Of a stretch of 64,000 bases of DNA, positions 17,138-26,140 are shown piece by piece. Made by a program: the position numbers and the translations under genes. Position 1 is the stretch's first letter. Every line of letters begins with the position of its first letter. Source of the DNA: Acetobacterium sp. (GTDB taxonomy: Bacteria; Bacillota; Clostridia; Eubacteriales; Eubacteriaceae); the NCBI RefSeq assembly GCF_030652775.1, contig NZ_JAUSPS010000097.1, positions 62,001 to 126,000 of the forward strand. The letters run 5' to 3'. Under the pieces are notes generated by a model that saw only the letters and a program-made list of their open reading frames with translations, was not told the DNA's origin and searched no databases.

Positions 17138-17296
17138 CATTTACTCCTTCATTTTTTTCGGATGCAACCACCCTTTTTTTATGCTTCTTTGGTATATTTT
17201 CACTCTTTGATGCAAAGCAAATTAAATTTATTAGTATTTAAAGATTACTTTATCAAAGACTAGTATTAAAAGTTAGGATTTAGTCGTATTTAAACC

Positions 17297-17325
17297 TTGA
17301 AAACCGCAATGTTTAGGATTATACT
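17297..17325 (+). promoter_or_regulatory. Likely promoter of the PAS-SARP regulator
   Basis: TTGAAA (17297-17302), a 17-base spacer and TATACT (17320-17325). It leaves an untranslated leader of about 110 bases. The rest of the 300-base divergent region holds nothing else recognised. Confidence 0.6.
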
Positions 17326-17440
17326 ATAACGGTCTCAACAAATTCTCAACAAACTTACCGTAAAGTACAATACAAGATTGTGGAATCCTGTTCTTTGCGC
17401 TTCAATCTTATATCATAATGCTACGGAGGTAGTAATTAAT

Positions 17441-18709
17441 ATGAGCAAACAATTAATAGCTAATTCGAAAATTGATTTTCAACTTCTGGTCGATAAACTC
17501 AAAGAATACATCTGGGTCTTTGATGTCGCCCTTGAAAAATTCGTATATGTCAGTCCCTCCATCTACCAATTAAGAGGACTCACTGTGGAAGAAGCCATAC
17601 AGGAAAGCATGACCGATTGCTTAACCCCTGAATCCCTTCAGAAAATAACAAACAGCGGACTTCGCCGATATCAGCGGTTTATGGATGGCGACCGAAGTGA
17701 TGCCATCGTCTATGACCTCAGTGAATATGCCCAATATTGCAAAGATGGATCGACTAAGATCATTGAAACCTCAACTCGACTTGAAATGAATCTGGCTACA
17801 AATAGTCTGCTTGTGATCGGTGTTTCCCGGGATATTACAAAACGAAAACTCCATGAAAAGAAACTCATTGATACCATCCGCAATCAACAAGAATTGATAA
17901 ACAACCAAAAACAACTAAACGAATGCACGCCCGAGCTTTATGTTTATTTTTTCGGAAAATTCAGAGTATTGACTAAAAACGGCTTCAAACCGATCAAATG
18001 GCGAACCGCTAAAACCGAAGAGTTATTTGCTTTTTTATTACATAAAGAATCTCAATGTATATCAAAAACTGAAATACTGGAAGCCCTGTGGCCGGATTTT
18101 GAACCGGAAAAGGCCAACAAACATCTCCATACCACCGTTTACAATCTGAAAAAGAATTTAAAAGCGGTTGATGTATCCTTTCAACTGGAGCTGATCAATG
18201 GTTTTTATTGTATCGACTCACACCACTTTTATTCCGACCTTGGCGAACTAAACAACTTGATCAAAACCACTGTGAATCCCTATGATTCCTGTGATATTGA
18301 GACTGTCCCAAAAATCGAACAGTTCATATTATTATTTGAAGGTGATTATCTGGCCGACAATGATTATCTCTGGGCTTTATCTCAATCAACTTTCTACCGA
18401 CAACAGTTTGAAAAATATGTATTTGATCTGGCCCGGCATTATTTTTTTAAACGCGATTACATGTCAACTAAACGTATATTAAAAAAACTGATTGAAATTG
18501 ATAATCTCAATGAAAGTTATCACCAACTCCTGTTGAACATATTTCTATTTGATGATGATTTTATCTCCTTTGTCCGCTATTATGACCATCTAGAGACTCT
18601 GCTTCAAAAGGAACTGGGCCAACTCCCCAACGGCTCTATCCAAAAAATGAATCAGCATTACCGTAAATATGCTGAAGAGGATATAAAAAACGAAAAATCT
18701 CATTTTTGA
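17441..18709 (+). CDS. PAS-domain SARP/BTAD-type transcriptional regulator
   Basis: 422 residues. An N-terminal PAS domain lies at about 12-135 (YVSPSIYQLRGLTVEEA, GVSRDITKRKLHEKK). An OmpR-type winged helix follows at about 160-255 (KWRTAKTEELFAFLLHKE, SKTEILEALWPD), then a bacterial transcriptional activation (BTAD) tetratricopeptide-like domain at about 270-410. This order is that of SARP-like regulators with a sensory module. GGAGG lies 11 bases before the ATG, somewhat far. It is divergent from the large chemoreceptor, which may be its target. The ligand is unknown. Confidence 0.8.
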   Translation: MSKQLIANSKIDFQLLVDKLKEYIWVFDVALEKFVYVSPSIYQLRGLTVEEAIQESMTDCLTPESLQKITNSGLRRYQRFMDGDRSDAIVYDLSEYAQYCKDGSTKIIETSTRLEMNLATNSLLVIGVSRDITKRKLHEKKLIDTIRNQQELINNQKQLNECTPELYVYFFGKFRVLTKNGFKPIKWRTAKTEELFAFLLHKESQCISKTEILEALWPDFEPEKANKHLHTTVYNLKKNLKAVDVSFQLELINGFYCIDSHHFYSDLGELNNLIKTTVNPYDSCDIETVPKIEQFILLFEGDYLADNDYLWALSQSTFYRQQFEKYVFDLARHYFFKRDYMSTKRILKKLIEIDNLNESYHQLLLNIFLFDDDFISFVRYYDHLETLLQKELGQLPNGSIQKMNQHYRKYAEEDIKNEKSHF

Positions 18710-18791
18710 AGAATACCGGTTTCATTATCGTGGTTTTTATTTTTGAATAGTCGATCGGGATTTTTCAGTTTGCAAATACTTTAACCACCAC

Positions 18792-18837
18792 AAAACCCTG
18801 AGAAAACTCAGATCATTATGAGTTTTCTCAGGGTTTT
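18792..18837. terminator. Bidirectional terminator
   Basis: Perfect 19-base-pair stem (AAAACCCTGAGAAAACTCA with its complement) and an 8-base loop, between convergent genes. Confidence 0.95.
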
Positions 18838-18863
18838 CAATTGTTGCTAGTGATCAGGCGAAC

Positions 18864-20375
18864 TCAAACCTCTCCTTCGTTCATTTCAGCAATTGCTTTA
18901 TCCCGATTTCCACCTTCTTTTTTCATCGGCAAACTGGTTTTAGTCAACATTAAAGCAAGTACCAGTGCTATAAAAACAAGCACAGTCAGGATAATAAAAA
19001 CCACATGCAAAGCGGCATTCAACGCTAAAGCAACCTGTTGACCAGTAAGTGTGATCCCCTGACCAGTGGATTCATATAAATCATTGGGATTTACTCCCCA
19101 AATGCCGCTACTATTAAAATACTGAACAATCTTCAGATTAAATACCGATCCGAAGATGCTGATACCAATGGTCTGTCCCAATGTCTTCAGCAATGTATTG
19201 GTCGCCGTTGCTGCGCCCCGCTGACTGTAACCCACTGACTCCTGGATGAGGATAGTCAGAATAGTCATGGCTCCGCCCATACCAAAACCAATGATAGCAA
19301 CATAGAGGATTACCAGAATCAACGGCGTCTGGATTCCCATGGTAGGCAGCAGCAGAATCCCCAATAATAGAATTACAGTTGCAATGATGGTCACGGTTCT
19401 CCCGCCATGGCGAATGATCAACCGCCCCAATACCACCGATGCAATCAGCCAGGTGATGGTCATGGAAATCAACGCCAGACCAGATACAGTGGGACTGAAT
19501 CCCAGCACATTCTGAAGGTAGATCGGCAAATAAACATCCGCACCTATTAAAACAGCTGCCAGTAAAAAGCTAATGCTATTCACCATCTGATTGGTTTTTG
19601 TTAAAATTTCCAACGGCACGATCGGCTCAACGGCCTTTTTCTCAATGCGATAAAAAACAACCAGTAATAAAAGTGTTCCCACAACCGACATACCAATGAA
19701 ACTTCGACTGTAATTCAAAAACTTGGCGGACAGAAAAATATTAAAAAATACTAGCATCGCTGCCGTCAAGGTGCCAATCCCAGCATAGTCGATGATCTGT
19801 TTTTTCTTTTCAAAGGATTCTTTTAGGTTCCGCTGAATCAAGAAAATGGATAGGATGCCAAAGGGAATATTAATAAAAAAGATCCAATTCCAAGAAAGCA
19901 AATCAATAAAGACGCCACCCAACAGTGGTCCCACCAGACCGGCAATCCCCCAAACTGTCCCTAGACTGCCCTGGACTTTGGGACGTTCTTCTAGAGTGAA
20001 AATATCCCCGACAATGGTGTAGGTCAGGGTGAAAATTGCACCGGCTCCCAGCCCCTGGATGGCCCGAAAGCCGATCAGCATGTCCATGGTCATGGCAAAA
20101 CCACAAAGGGTGCTCCCTAGCAGAAAGATGATAATGCCAATCGAAATTACATTTTTACGGCCGTAAAGATCAGCGAGTTTGCCATAAATCGGCGTTGAAA
20201 TTGCTGAGGTTAATAAATAGGCAGAAAATACCAGACTGATATTTTCAAACCCATTTAAATCTTTGGCGATGGTGGAGGCGGCGGTGGTAACGACCGTCCC
20301 TTCCACTGCTGCCAGAAACATTGCCACCATTAGTGCGAGTGTAATTTTTTTTTTGCCGCCTGCTGTTTTCATCAT
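18864..20375 (-). CDS. MFS multidrug exporter, DHA2 (EmrB/QacA) family
   Basis: 503 residues with about 14 membrane helices, the DHA2 layout. The N-terminal motif LAAVEGTVVTTAASTIAKDL replaces the usual LD.TIVN.AL. Motif A is GKLADLYGRKNV, and antiporter motif C is WGIAGLVGPLLGGVFID. The C-terminal loop is short and charged. The ATG has AAGGAAAG upstream. It probably exports drugs or metabolites by proton antiport. There is no adjacent regulator of its own strand. Confidence 0.85.
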   Translation of the reverse strand: MMKTAGGKKKITLALMVAMFLAAVEGTVVTTAASTIAKDLNGFENISLVFSAYLLTSAISTPIYGKLADLYGRKNVISIGIIIFLLGSTLCGFAMTMDMLIGFRAIQGLGAGAIFTLTYTIVGDIFTLEERPKVQGSLGTVWGIAGLVGPLLGGVFIDLLSWNWIFFINIPFGILSIFLIQRNLKESFEKKKQIIDYAGIGTLTAAMLVFFNIFLSAKFLNYSRSFIGMSVVGTLLLLVVFYRIEKKAVEPIVPLEILTKTNQMVNSISFLLAAVLIGADVYLPIYLQNVLGFSPTVSGLALISMTITWLIASVVLGRLIIRHGGRTVTIIATVILLLGILLLPTMGIQTPLILVILYVAIIGFGMGGAMTILTILIQESVGYSQRGAATATNTLLKTLGQTIGISIFGSVFNLKIVQYFNSSGIWGVNPNDLYESTGQGITLTGQQVALALNAALHVVFIILTVLVFIALVLALMLTKTSLPMKKEGGNRDKAIAEMNEGEV

Positions 20376-20601
20376 TTATGCATCTTTCCTTGCCTGTTCT
20401 CATTTAGAATGCTAAGCGCAATCACGCCGCATTTATCACTGCGTTCTGACATCAATTTTTATATTATAGCAAACAAAACCGGCTAAATCCAGCGACTCCG
20501 GATTAATCCGTTTTTGTGTGGTTGCCTATCTGCGTCTGATTTTTTGTCCTATTTAAAACGACGCGAAGGTTCGCAGCTCATAGCTATCCTGACCACATCG
20601 C

Positions 20602-20641
20602 AAAAAAAGGCTGCCAACCCAAAGGTTTGGCAGCCTTTTTA
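20602..20641 (-). terminator. Terminator of the leuCD-type operon
   Basis: On the minus strand, stem AAAAAGGCTGCCAA / TTGGCAGCCTTTTT is followed by TT, 30 bases after the small-subunit stop. Confidence 0.9.
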
Positions 20642-20671
20642 TTTAATATTTAAATTTGATGCTTGTTGATT

Positions 20672-21193
20672 CTAGTAATTCTTATCGGCGTAGCCAACCC
20701 AGCCGCCTTCTTTGACCAGGGTCTTGTCAAATTCGCCAACCTTGAAATCAATGGTTTCGGATTTGCCATCGGCCTGAATGTTAATCTGGTTACCATCCAC
20801 ATCAATTTCCATGGTCACGGCTTTGCCGGCATAGTTGTGAAACAATCCGTCAATCTTTTCTTTGGGCAATTCAATGGCGAACATCCCGCAGTTGTACATA
20901 TTCTGCCTAAAAATCCGGGCAAAGCTTTCAGCAATTACCACGTTGATGCCATTAACTTCCAGAGCCCAGGGCGCATGTTCTCGGGACGAACCGCAACCGA
21001 AGTTTTCCCGGGTCACTACCACGGCCTTATCCTGGGTATCTGCCCGGGAAAAGCCTGGTAATACCAGATCCTCCAACAGATTCGGTTTTAAAGCCTCTTT
21101 AGTAATTTCGGTCAGATATTTTGCCGGGATAATCTCATCAGTGTTAATATCGCTGCGATCTAAAAATAATACATTTCCTATAAATGTCTTCAT
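20672..21193 (-). CDS. leuD: 3-isopropylmalate dehydratase-type small subunit
   Basis: 173 residues. Aconitase-swivel family motifs are present: NTDEIIPAKYL near the N-terminus and ENFGCGSSREHAPWAL at about 63-78, then NCGMFAIELP. With the large subunit encoded just upstream it would form the heterodimer that isomerises 2- to 3-isopropylmalate in leucine synthesis. The loop after IPAKYL (TEITKEALKPNLLEDL) differs from the most common LeuD form. A related dehydratase such as 2,3-dimethylmalate or homoaconitate hydratase is therefore possible. No other leucine genes lie in the window. Confidence 0.75.
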   Translation of the reverse strand: MKTFIGNVLFLDRSDINTDEIIPAKYLTEITKEALKPNLLEDLVLPGFSRADTQDKAVVVTRENFGCGSSREHAPWALEVNGINVVIAESFARIFRQNMYNCGMFAIELPKEKIDGLFHNYAGKAVTMEIDVDGNQINIQADGKSETIDFKVGEFDKTLVKEGGWVGYADKNY

Positions 21194-21207
21194 GTCGTTC
21201 CCCCTTT

Positions 21208-22494
21208 TTAAACCTTGAATAATAAAGAATTTACAATCGTTCCGGTAATGGCGGCGGCGGCGGCTGAGGCTGGACTCATCAGGTGAACCATGCCGCCCTT
21301 ACCCATCCGGCCGTTGAAATTACGGTTGGTTGTTGAGGCACACACTTCGCCTTCCGCCAACACCCCGTTGCTCATGCCCAGACAGGCACCACAGGTGGGG
21401 TTGGTCACGCAGAAGCCGGCATCCTGGAAGATTTCAATGATGCCTTCTTTTAAGGCCATGGAGTAAATGGCTGGAGTAGCTGGACTGACAATGGCACGAA
21501 CATTGTCGCTGATTTTTTTGCCTTTAAGAACATCAGCGGCGATCCGCAAATCTTCAATCCGACCATTGGTGCAGCTACCGATATAGATCTGATCGACTTT
21601 GGTGCCCGTCATTTCGGCCACGGTTTTGACCTGATCGGGCTTGAAACCAACGGTAACCATCGGTTGCAGTTCCGAAACATTGTATTCCAGCACCCGTTCG
21701 TACTCAGCATCAGCATCGGAAACCCATTTGGAATAATCGGCCAGGGCATCAGCTTTGGTGGCAAACTCGTCCTGGATGAAGTCCCAGAGATAATCCACGG
21801 TGGTCATATCGGGATAGCAGATCCCACAGGTGCCGCCAGCTTCGATAGCCATGTTGCACAGGGTCATTCGGGATTCCATCGACATGGCGTCCACCACTGG
21901 ACCGGTAAATTCAATGACCATGTTGGTAGCACCGTTGACGGTCAGCTCTTTGATAATAAATAAGATCAGATCCTTGGCATAAACTCCCGGTTTCAGTGCT
22001 CCGGTGAGGACAATTTTAATGGTTTTAGGAAAATGGAAGGCACAAACTCCTTTTAAAATCCCGACTTCCAGGTCAGTGGTGCCGATTCCGGCCGCAAAAG
22101 CCCCAAAGGCCCCATGGGTACAGGTGTGAGAGTCGCCCATGATGATGGTATAACCTGGCCGGACAAATCCTTTTTCCGGGAAGATGGCATGACAGACGCC
22201 GTTTTTGCCGATATCGAAAAAGTCCTTGATATCATGTCGTCTGGCCCAGTCCCTGAGGATTTTTCCCTGGGCCGCAGTTTTTGAATCCTTGGCGGGGGTC
22301 ACATGGTCGATAACGGCTTTGATCTTGGTGGGATCGAAAACCCGATCCATCCCCCGCGCCATCAGATCGGTGATGGCAATTGGTGTGGTGATTTCATGAC
22401 AGAAAACCCGGTCCAGTTTTAACACATGTGTATCTGGAAACGGCTCATCTACCCGATGTGCATCAAATATTTTTTCAGCTATTGTCTTACCCAT
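21208..22494 (-). CDS. leuC: 3-isopropylmalate dehydratase-type large subunit
   Basis: 428 residues, the length of the short bacterial/archaeal LeuC class. Fe-S and active-site motifs: GDSHTCTHGAFGAFA at about 121-135, YIGSCTNGRIEDLR with the first cluster cysteine, and PTCGACLGMSNG with the other two. The glycine-rich RNFNGRMG and SPASAAAAAITG segments follow. Together these give the three 4Fe-4S cysteines of the aconitase superfamily. GGAG lies before the ATG, and a promoter is at 22548-22576. The small subunit follows after 14 bases. The substrate is most likely isopropylmalate, with the caveat given for the small subunit. Confidence 0.8.
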   Translation of the reverse strand: MGKTIAEKIFDAHRVDEPFPDTHVLKLDRVFCHEITTPIAITDLMARGMDRVFDPTKIKAVIDHVTPAKDSKTAAQGKILRDWARRHDIKDFFDIGKNGVCHAIFPEKGFVRPGYTIIMGDSHTCTHGAFGAFAAGIGTTDLEVGILKGVCAFHFPKTIKIVLTGALKPGVYAKDLILFIIKELTVNGATNMVIEFTGPVVDAMSMESRMTLCNMAIEAGGTCGICYPDMTTVDYLWDFIQDEFATKADALADYSKWVSDADAEYERVLEYNVSELQPMVTVGFKPDQVKTVAEMTGTKVDQIYIGSCTNGRIEDLRIAADVLKGKKISDNVRAIVSPATPAIYSMALKEGIIEIFQDAGFCVTNPTCGACLGMSNGVLAEGEVCASTTNRNFNGRMGKGGMVHLMSPASAAAAAITGTIVNSLLFKV

Positions 22495-22547
22495 TTTAAT
22501 CTCCTTCTTTTTTTGTCACTTTCTTAATCTCAATAAACTTACATCTT

Positions 22548-22576
22548 ATTATGACATAAACCTGTAAATAGATCAA
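22548..22576 (-). promoter_or_regulatory. Promoter of the leuCD-type operon
   Basis: On the minus strand TTGATC (22576-22571), 17 bases, then CATAAT (22553-22548). The leader is about 45 bases, too short for a T-box. Confidence 0.65.
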
Positions 22577-22647
22577 TAAACCAGATAAAATCAATCCCAC
22601 AGTCTGAAATATTTTTCATTTTGACGAAAACTTTTTAAATTTCCCCC

Positions 22648-22678
22648 TTGACTCTGACCTTAGGTCATAGCTTATGAT
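22648..22678 (+). promoter_or_regulatory. MerR-type promoter with 19-bp spacer and dyad
   Basis: TTGACT (22648-22653) and TATGAT (22673-22678) are 19 bases apart. The spacer contains the perfect dyad TGACCT-T-AGGTCA. It lies directly before the TipA-like gene and is the expected autoregulated promoter. Confidence 0.8.
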
Positions 22679-22731
22679 AGAATCAGGCAAGGGAAAACCA
22701 AGCCGAAACGAATCCCAGCAAGGAGAAGAAA

Positions 22732-23469
22732 ATGAAAATGACAGTTAAGGAAGTGGCAACGCTAACCGGGGTCAGTGTGCGCACCCTTCACTACTACCAT
22801 CGTGAAGGAATTCTGATCCCCAGCGAAATCACCGAAAACAAGTATCGATACTACGACGAAACCAACCTAGCGCAGCTCCAGACTATTCTGTTCTTACGGG
22901 AGCTGGATTTTTCGATCCAGGAAATCAAAGGGATTCTGGCCGATCCCGACTATGATGAAATGGATGCCTTTAAAAAACAACGCCACCTGCTGCTGCTCAA
23001 ACGCTGCCGTCTGGACAAACTGATTGCCTTGCTGGATCAAAAATTAGAAGGAGAAGCAACCATGAATTTTAAACCATTTGATATGACTGAAATTGAAGCG
23101 AACAAGAAACAATACGAAACCGAGGTGAAAAGCCGCTGGGGTAAAACTGACGCCTATAGCCAGAGTCAGCAGAAAACCAATAAATATACCGCTGAAAACT
23201 GGGAAGCCATCCACAACGAAGCGGAAGCCATTTATGCCGGCTTTGTTACCCATATGGACAAGGAGGTCTCAGATCCGGCCGTCCAGGATCTGGTTGCTCA
23301 ATGGCAGGCACACATCACCCGCCACTATTACGATTGCACCAAAGAAATTCTGTCCGGACTGGGGCTGATGTATGTCCATGACGACCGGTTCAAGGCGAAC
23401 ATTGACACTCACGCCGAAGGCCTGGCTCAGTTTATGAGCGATGCTATTGGGATTTATACCACTATATAG
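22732..23469 (+). CDS. MerR-family regulator with TipAS-type antibiotic-binding domain
   Basis: 245 residues. A MerR winged helix covers about 1-72 (TVKEVATLTGVSVRTLHYYH, NKYRYYDETNLAQLQ) with a dimerising coiled coil at about 75-105. The C-terminal TipAS-like helical domain covers about 125-245 (WGKTDAYSQSQQKT, HITRHYYDCTKEILSGLGLMYV). TipAL-type proteins bind thiopeptides and other antibiotics and activate their own promoter. AAGGAG precedes the ATG. It is monocistronic, with its own 19-bp-spacer promoter and terminator. Confidence 0.9.
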   Translation: MKMTVKEVATLTGVSVRTLHYYHREGILIPSEITENKYRYYDETNLAQLQTILFLRELDFSIQEIKGILADPDYDEMDAFKKQRHLLLLKRCRLDKLIALLDQKLEGEATMNFKPFDMTEIEANKKQYETEVKSRWGKTDAYSQSQQKTNKYTAENWEAIHNEAEAIYAGFVTHMDKEVSDPAVQDLVAQWQAHITRHYYDCTKEILSGLGLMYVHDDRFKANIDTHAEGLAQFMSDAIGIYTTI

Positions 23470-23506
23470 GGATTAAAACCCATTATCAGTATTATTATGC
23501 AAATAT

Positions 23507-23560
23507 AAAGAACCATTTTGGGATCATCTACCATGTTTTCCCAAAGTGGTTCTTTTTTTT
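23507..23560 (+). terminator. Terminator of the TipA-like gene
   Basis: Stem AAAGAACCATTTTGGGA / TCCCAAAGTGGTTCTTT (one mismatch) followed by eight T. Confidence 0.9.
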
Positions 23561-23838
23561 AACCCCATTCCCATAACTGCTCATACAATAATCGCTTTGG
23601 TTAATTATTGTTTCATGCGCAATGAGTCTTATTCCGCAACAACTAAAACATTACTGCTTTAATCTTCATTAAATCGTAATCTTTTGTTAACATAACGTTC
23701 ACATTCATCTGCTATTATTTATTCATACACTCAATCAATATCCATGTCAATGGCAGTCGATTAACCCCAGCAAAACCGGTAGCGATACTCACCGCAGTTT
23801 CGTATATGCCTGATAATTATAAAATTAGGAGAATCAAA

Positions 23839-24231
23839 ATGAATCAATTAACTTTAAACAACTACTTTACCCTGTCCGATCTGGAAAATGCCGTGACCAA
23901 AATCAGTCATAATATTAGCCGTACCCAGATCAAGCAAGTATTTGAGCAACCCCAGAAAACCTGCCTGAAATTTTTAAAGAGCCTCTGGTCCGACGTCAAC
24001 ATTGAAAACCACTGCGACCTGACCAATATTGATTTTAATGAGGTCAAAAAATCCGAGGATATTCTGATCCCCGAAACCATTGACAACCAGTGTCAGGAAT
24101 GCCTCAATGCCAGCAAACATAAGCTGTCAACCTTTGAGCAGTTGTTTCTTTCCAACTATAACCTGGCCATGAATGACTTTGAAGACGGCAAAATCAAGGA
24201 ATCATTTTCCAGTTATGACCACTATCTATAA
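23839..24231 (+). CDS. Hypothetical protein
   Basis: 130 residues, soluble and acidic, with no signal peptide. It contains one CQEC motif at about 93-96 and a C at about 47. TTAGGAG lies 8 bases before the ATG, and codon use is like that of its neighbours, which supports a real gene. No domain was recognised. It is convergent with the BspA/ChW gene, with about 30 bases between the stops and no hairpin. Confidence 0.6.
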   Translation: MNQLTLNNYFTLSDLENAVTKISHNISRTQIKQVFEQPQKTCLKFLKSLWSDVNIENHCDLTNIDFNEVKKSEDILIPETIDNQCQECLNASKHKLSTFEQLFLSNYNLAMNDFEDGKIKESFSSYDHYL

Positions 24232-24263
24232 ACCCCTTCATCCAAGCTACTTAAAATCCAAAA

Positions 24264-25883
24264 TCAGTCAAAATCAGTGAAGTTGTGTTCCAGATGGTAT
24301 TCGATATTACTATCGTGCAGGATGACATTGGTAGTTTCGATCAGCTCCCCGAACATGACATTGGGAAATTCGTACCGATCAGCACCGAGGGGTTGGGCGG
24401 CGATCCACTCGTTGCTGTTGTAAATGTCATAGGGGGCATCACTGGCGCCGCTCTCGGTGACAATAATTTTGTTATCGCCGGGGGTTCCAAAGTCAACTTC
24501 TAAAATCATCGGATCGGTCGGATGGTAATCCCAGACCGTCGACTTCCAAAGGTGACAGGTATTTATTCTAATTGTCCCGCCATTTTCCGTGGTGGCAATC
24601 ACCTCATAATAACCGCCGAGGTTCTGCCCCAGTGAGGCGGCAAAGATCCGGTCAATGCAATAGCTGTCGGTGAAATAAAGAATGTGCGTCGTGGGTTCAA
24701 TGTAAGTGTACCAGAGTCCATCCATTTTGCTGCTAAAATCTTCGCTGGTCAGTTTTCCGATAAAGGGTCGGGCGGTTGATCCCGGTGCGGTTGCGCCTTT
24801 TGCGACGATCACAATCCTGATCCCTTCGAGACGATAGGACAGACCAGAGGTTCCGGCACTTTCCCCATTCTTAGCCCAATCAAGCCAGCCCACATTCTGG
24901 GCATGAACCTGATAGTAAACATCATAGTCTTCTGCATCGGCACCAGTTAGTCGAATCCCGATGGCTTCCAATCGCAATGACCGTCCCGAGGTGCCGCTCA
25001 TGGCACCATCACTGACCCAGTCCTGCCAGCCGACATTCTGAACATGAGTACGATACTCAATCCCAACATCGACGGTCTCGTCATTCTGCTTGATCTCAAT
25101 ACCTTCCAGCCGCAGCGATTGTCCGGTGGTACCGCTTAATTCCCCATCCTGACGCCACTCCTGCCAGCCAATATTCTGGACATGGGAGTGATAAGAACAA
25201 TTCAGGGCGATGTCCACAAAGGGCAGTTGGTGGGCTTGGGCATACTGCTGGGCAAAGGTGCCTGCTTCGCCAAAAATAGTGATATCAGGAGAGGATTCAA
25301 AAGCATTGTCGGCAATGCTGACCACCGTTTTTGGTATTGCAACCTTAAACAGATTGCGACAGGAACCAAAGGTATAATTATCAATTGCTGTCACCTGCTC
25401 CGGTATGGATATGCTTGTAAGCATGTCGCAGCGGGCAAAGGCTCCATAACCAATGGATTTCACCGTGTCCGGAATGATGATACTTTCCAGCGCACTGCAT
25501 TCCCAGAAGGCGTTAGCCCCGATGGTCTCAAGCTTTTGCGGCAGCTCAATGCTTTTCAGACCGGTACATCCCCAGAATACATCACTGCCAATGCCAAGAA
25601 TGCCGTCAGGGAGAACAATACTTTTTAGACTGACGCAATTGGAAAAGGCAAAATCCCCAATACTGACCACCGTTTTTCCGTCAAGCATTGATGGCACGAT
25701 CACCTCGCCGCCGCTGCCAAGGTATTTGACAATTCTCACCCCAGTCTGATATTCTTCAACTTGAAAATCCGCTTCAACCGCCTTTCCCGAAATACTCACC
25801 TGGGCCAGCGCCGTAACTGGTAATAAGCCGATCAGGATCAGCGTTACCAGCAAACAAATCGATTTTTTCAGATACGTTTTCAT
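24264..25883 (-). CDS. Secreted BspA-type leucine-rich repeat protein with ChW repeats
   Basis: 539 residues. A signal peptide covers about 1-27 (KKSICLLVTLILIGLLPVTALAQ). Five or six BspA/TpLRR-like leucine-rich repeats of 23 residues run at about 45-200, with units such as SIVLPDGILGIGSDVFWGC. Three ChW repeats follow at about 210-365 (HVQNIGWQEWRQDGELSGT and two like it). The last 165 residues are an unrecognised beta-rich domain. The start at 25883 is 8 bases after GGAGG. Both repeat types mediate surface binding in other Gram-positives. With the GH16 protein it is the second ChW protein here. It is probably a surface adhesin or glycan-binding protein. Confidence 0.85.
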   Translation of the reverse strand: MKTYLKKSICLLVTLILIGLLPVTALAQVSISGKAVEADFQVEEYQTGVRIVKYLGSGGEVIVPSMLDGKTVVSIGDFAFSNCVSLKSIVLPDGILGIGSDVFWGCTGLKSIELPQKLETIGANAFWECSALESIIIPDTVKSIGYGAFARCDMLTSISIPEQVTAIDNYTFGSCRNLFKVAIPKTVVSIADNAFESSPDITIFGEAGTFAQQYAQAHQLPFVDIALNCSYHSHVQNIGWQEWRQDGELSGTTGQSLRLEGIEIKQNDETVDVGIEYRTHVQNVGWQDWVSDGAMSGTSGRSLRLEAIGIRLTGADAEDYDVYYQVHAQNVGWLDWAKNGESAGTSGLSYRLEGIRIVIVAKGATAPGSTARPFIGKLTSEDFSSKMDGLWYTYIEPTTHILYFTDSYCIDRIFAASLGQNLGGYYEVIATTENGGTIRINTCHLWKSTVWDYHPTDPMILEVDFGTPGDNKIIVTESGASDAPYDIYNSNEWIAAQPLGADRYEFPNVMFGELIETTNVILHDSNIEYHLEHNFTDFD

Positions 25884-26140
25884 GATCATTTCCTCCTTGT
25901 TATTTTGAACCATTTGTTTAGTCCATAACCAATTGGAAACAGCAAAACCGCAAGTCCGGAAACTGTGATGCGCTTTGCTTTTCACTATTTGTCTACCCTT
26001 TCTGACGACGCTGAAACTTGATTGAAGGTCATCTGAGTATTTTTTTTATTTTACTGACATAATCGCAGTTGATGATTGTTCTTATTCCCTGTATACTATT
26101 AAAAAACGACATGTTTTTGATGAATAGAAAGGAAACGCTT

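Noticed and set aside
22495-22547. T-box or leader attenuator before leuC
   Set aside because: The predicted leader is only about 45 bases, too short for either.
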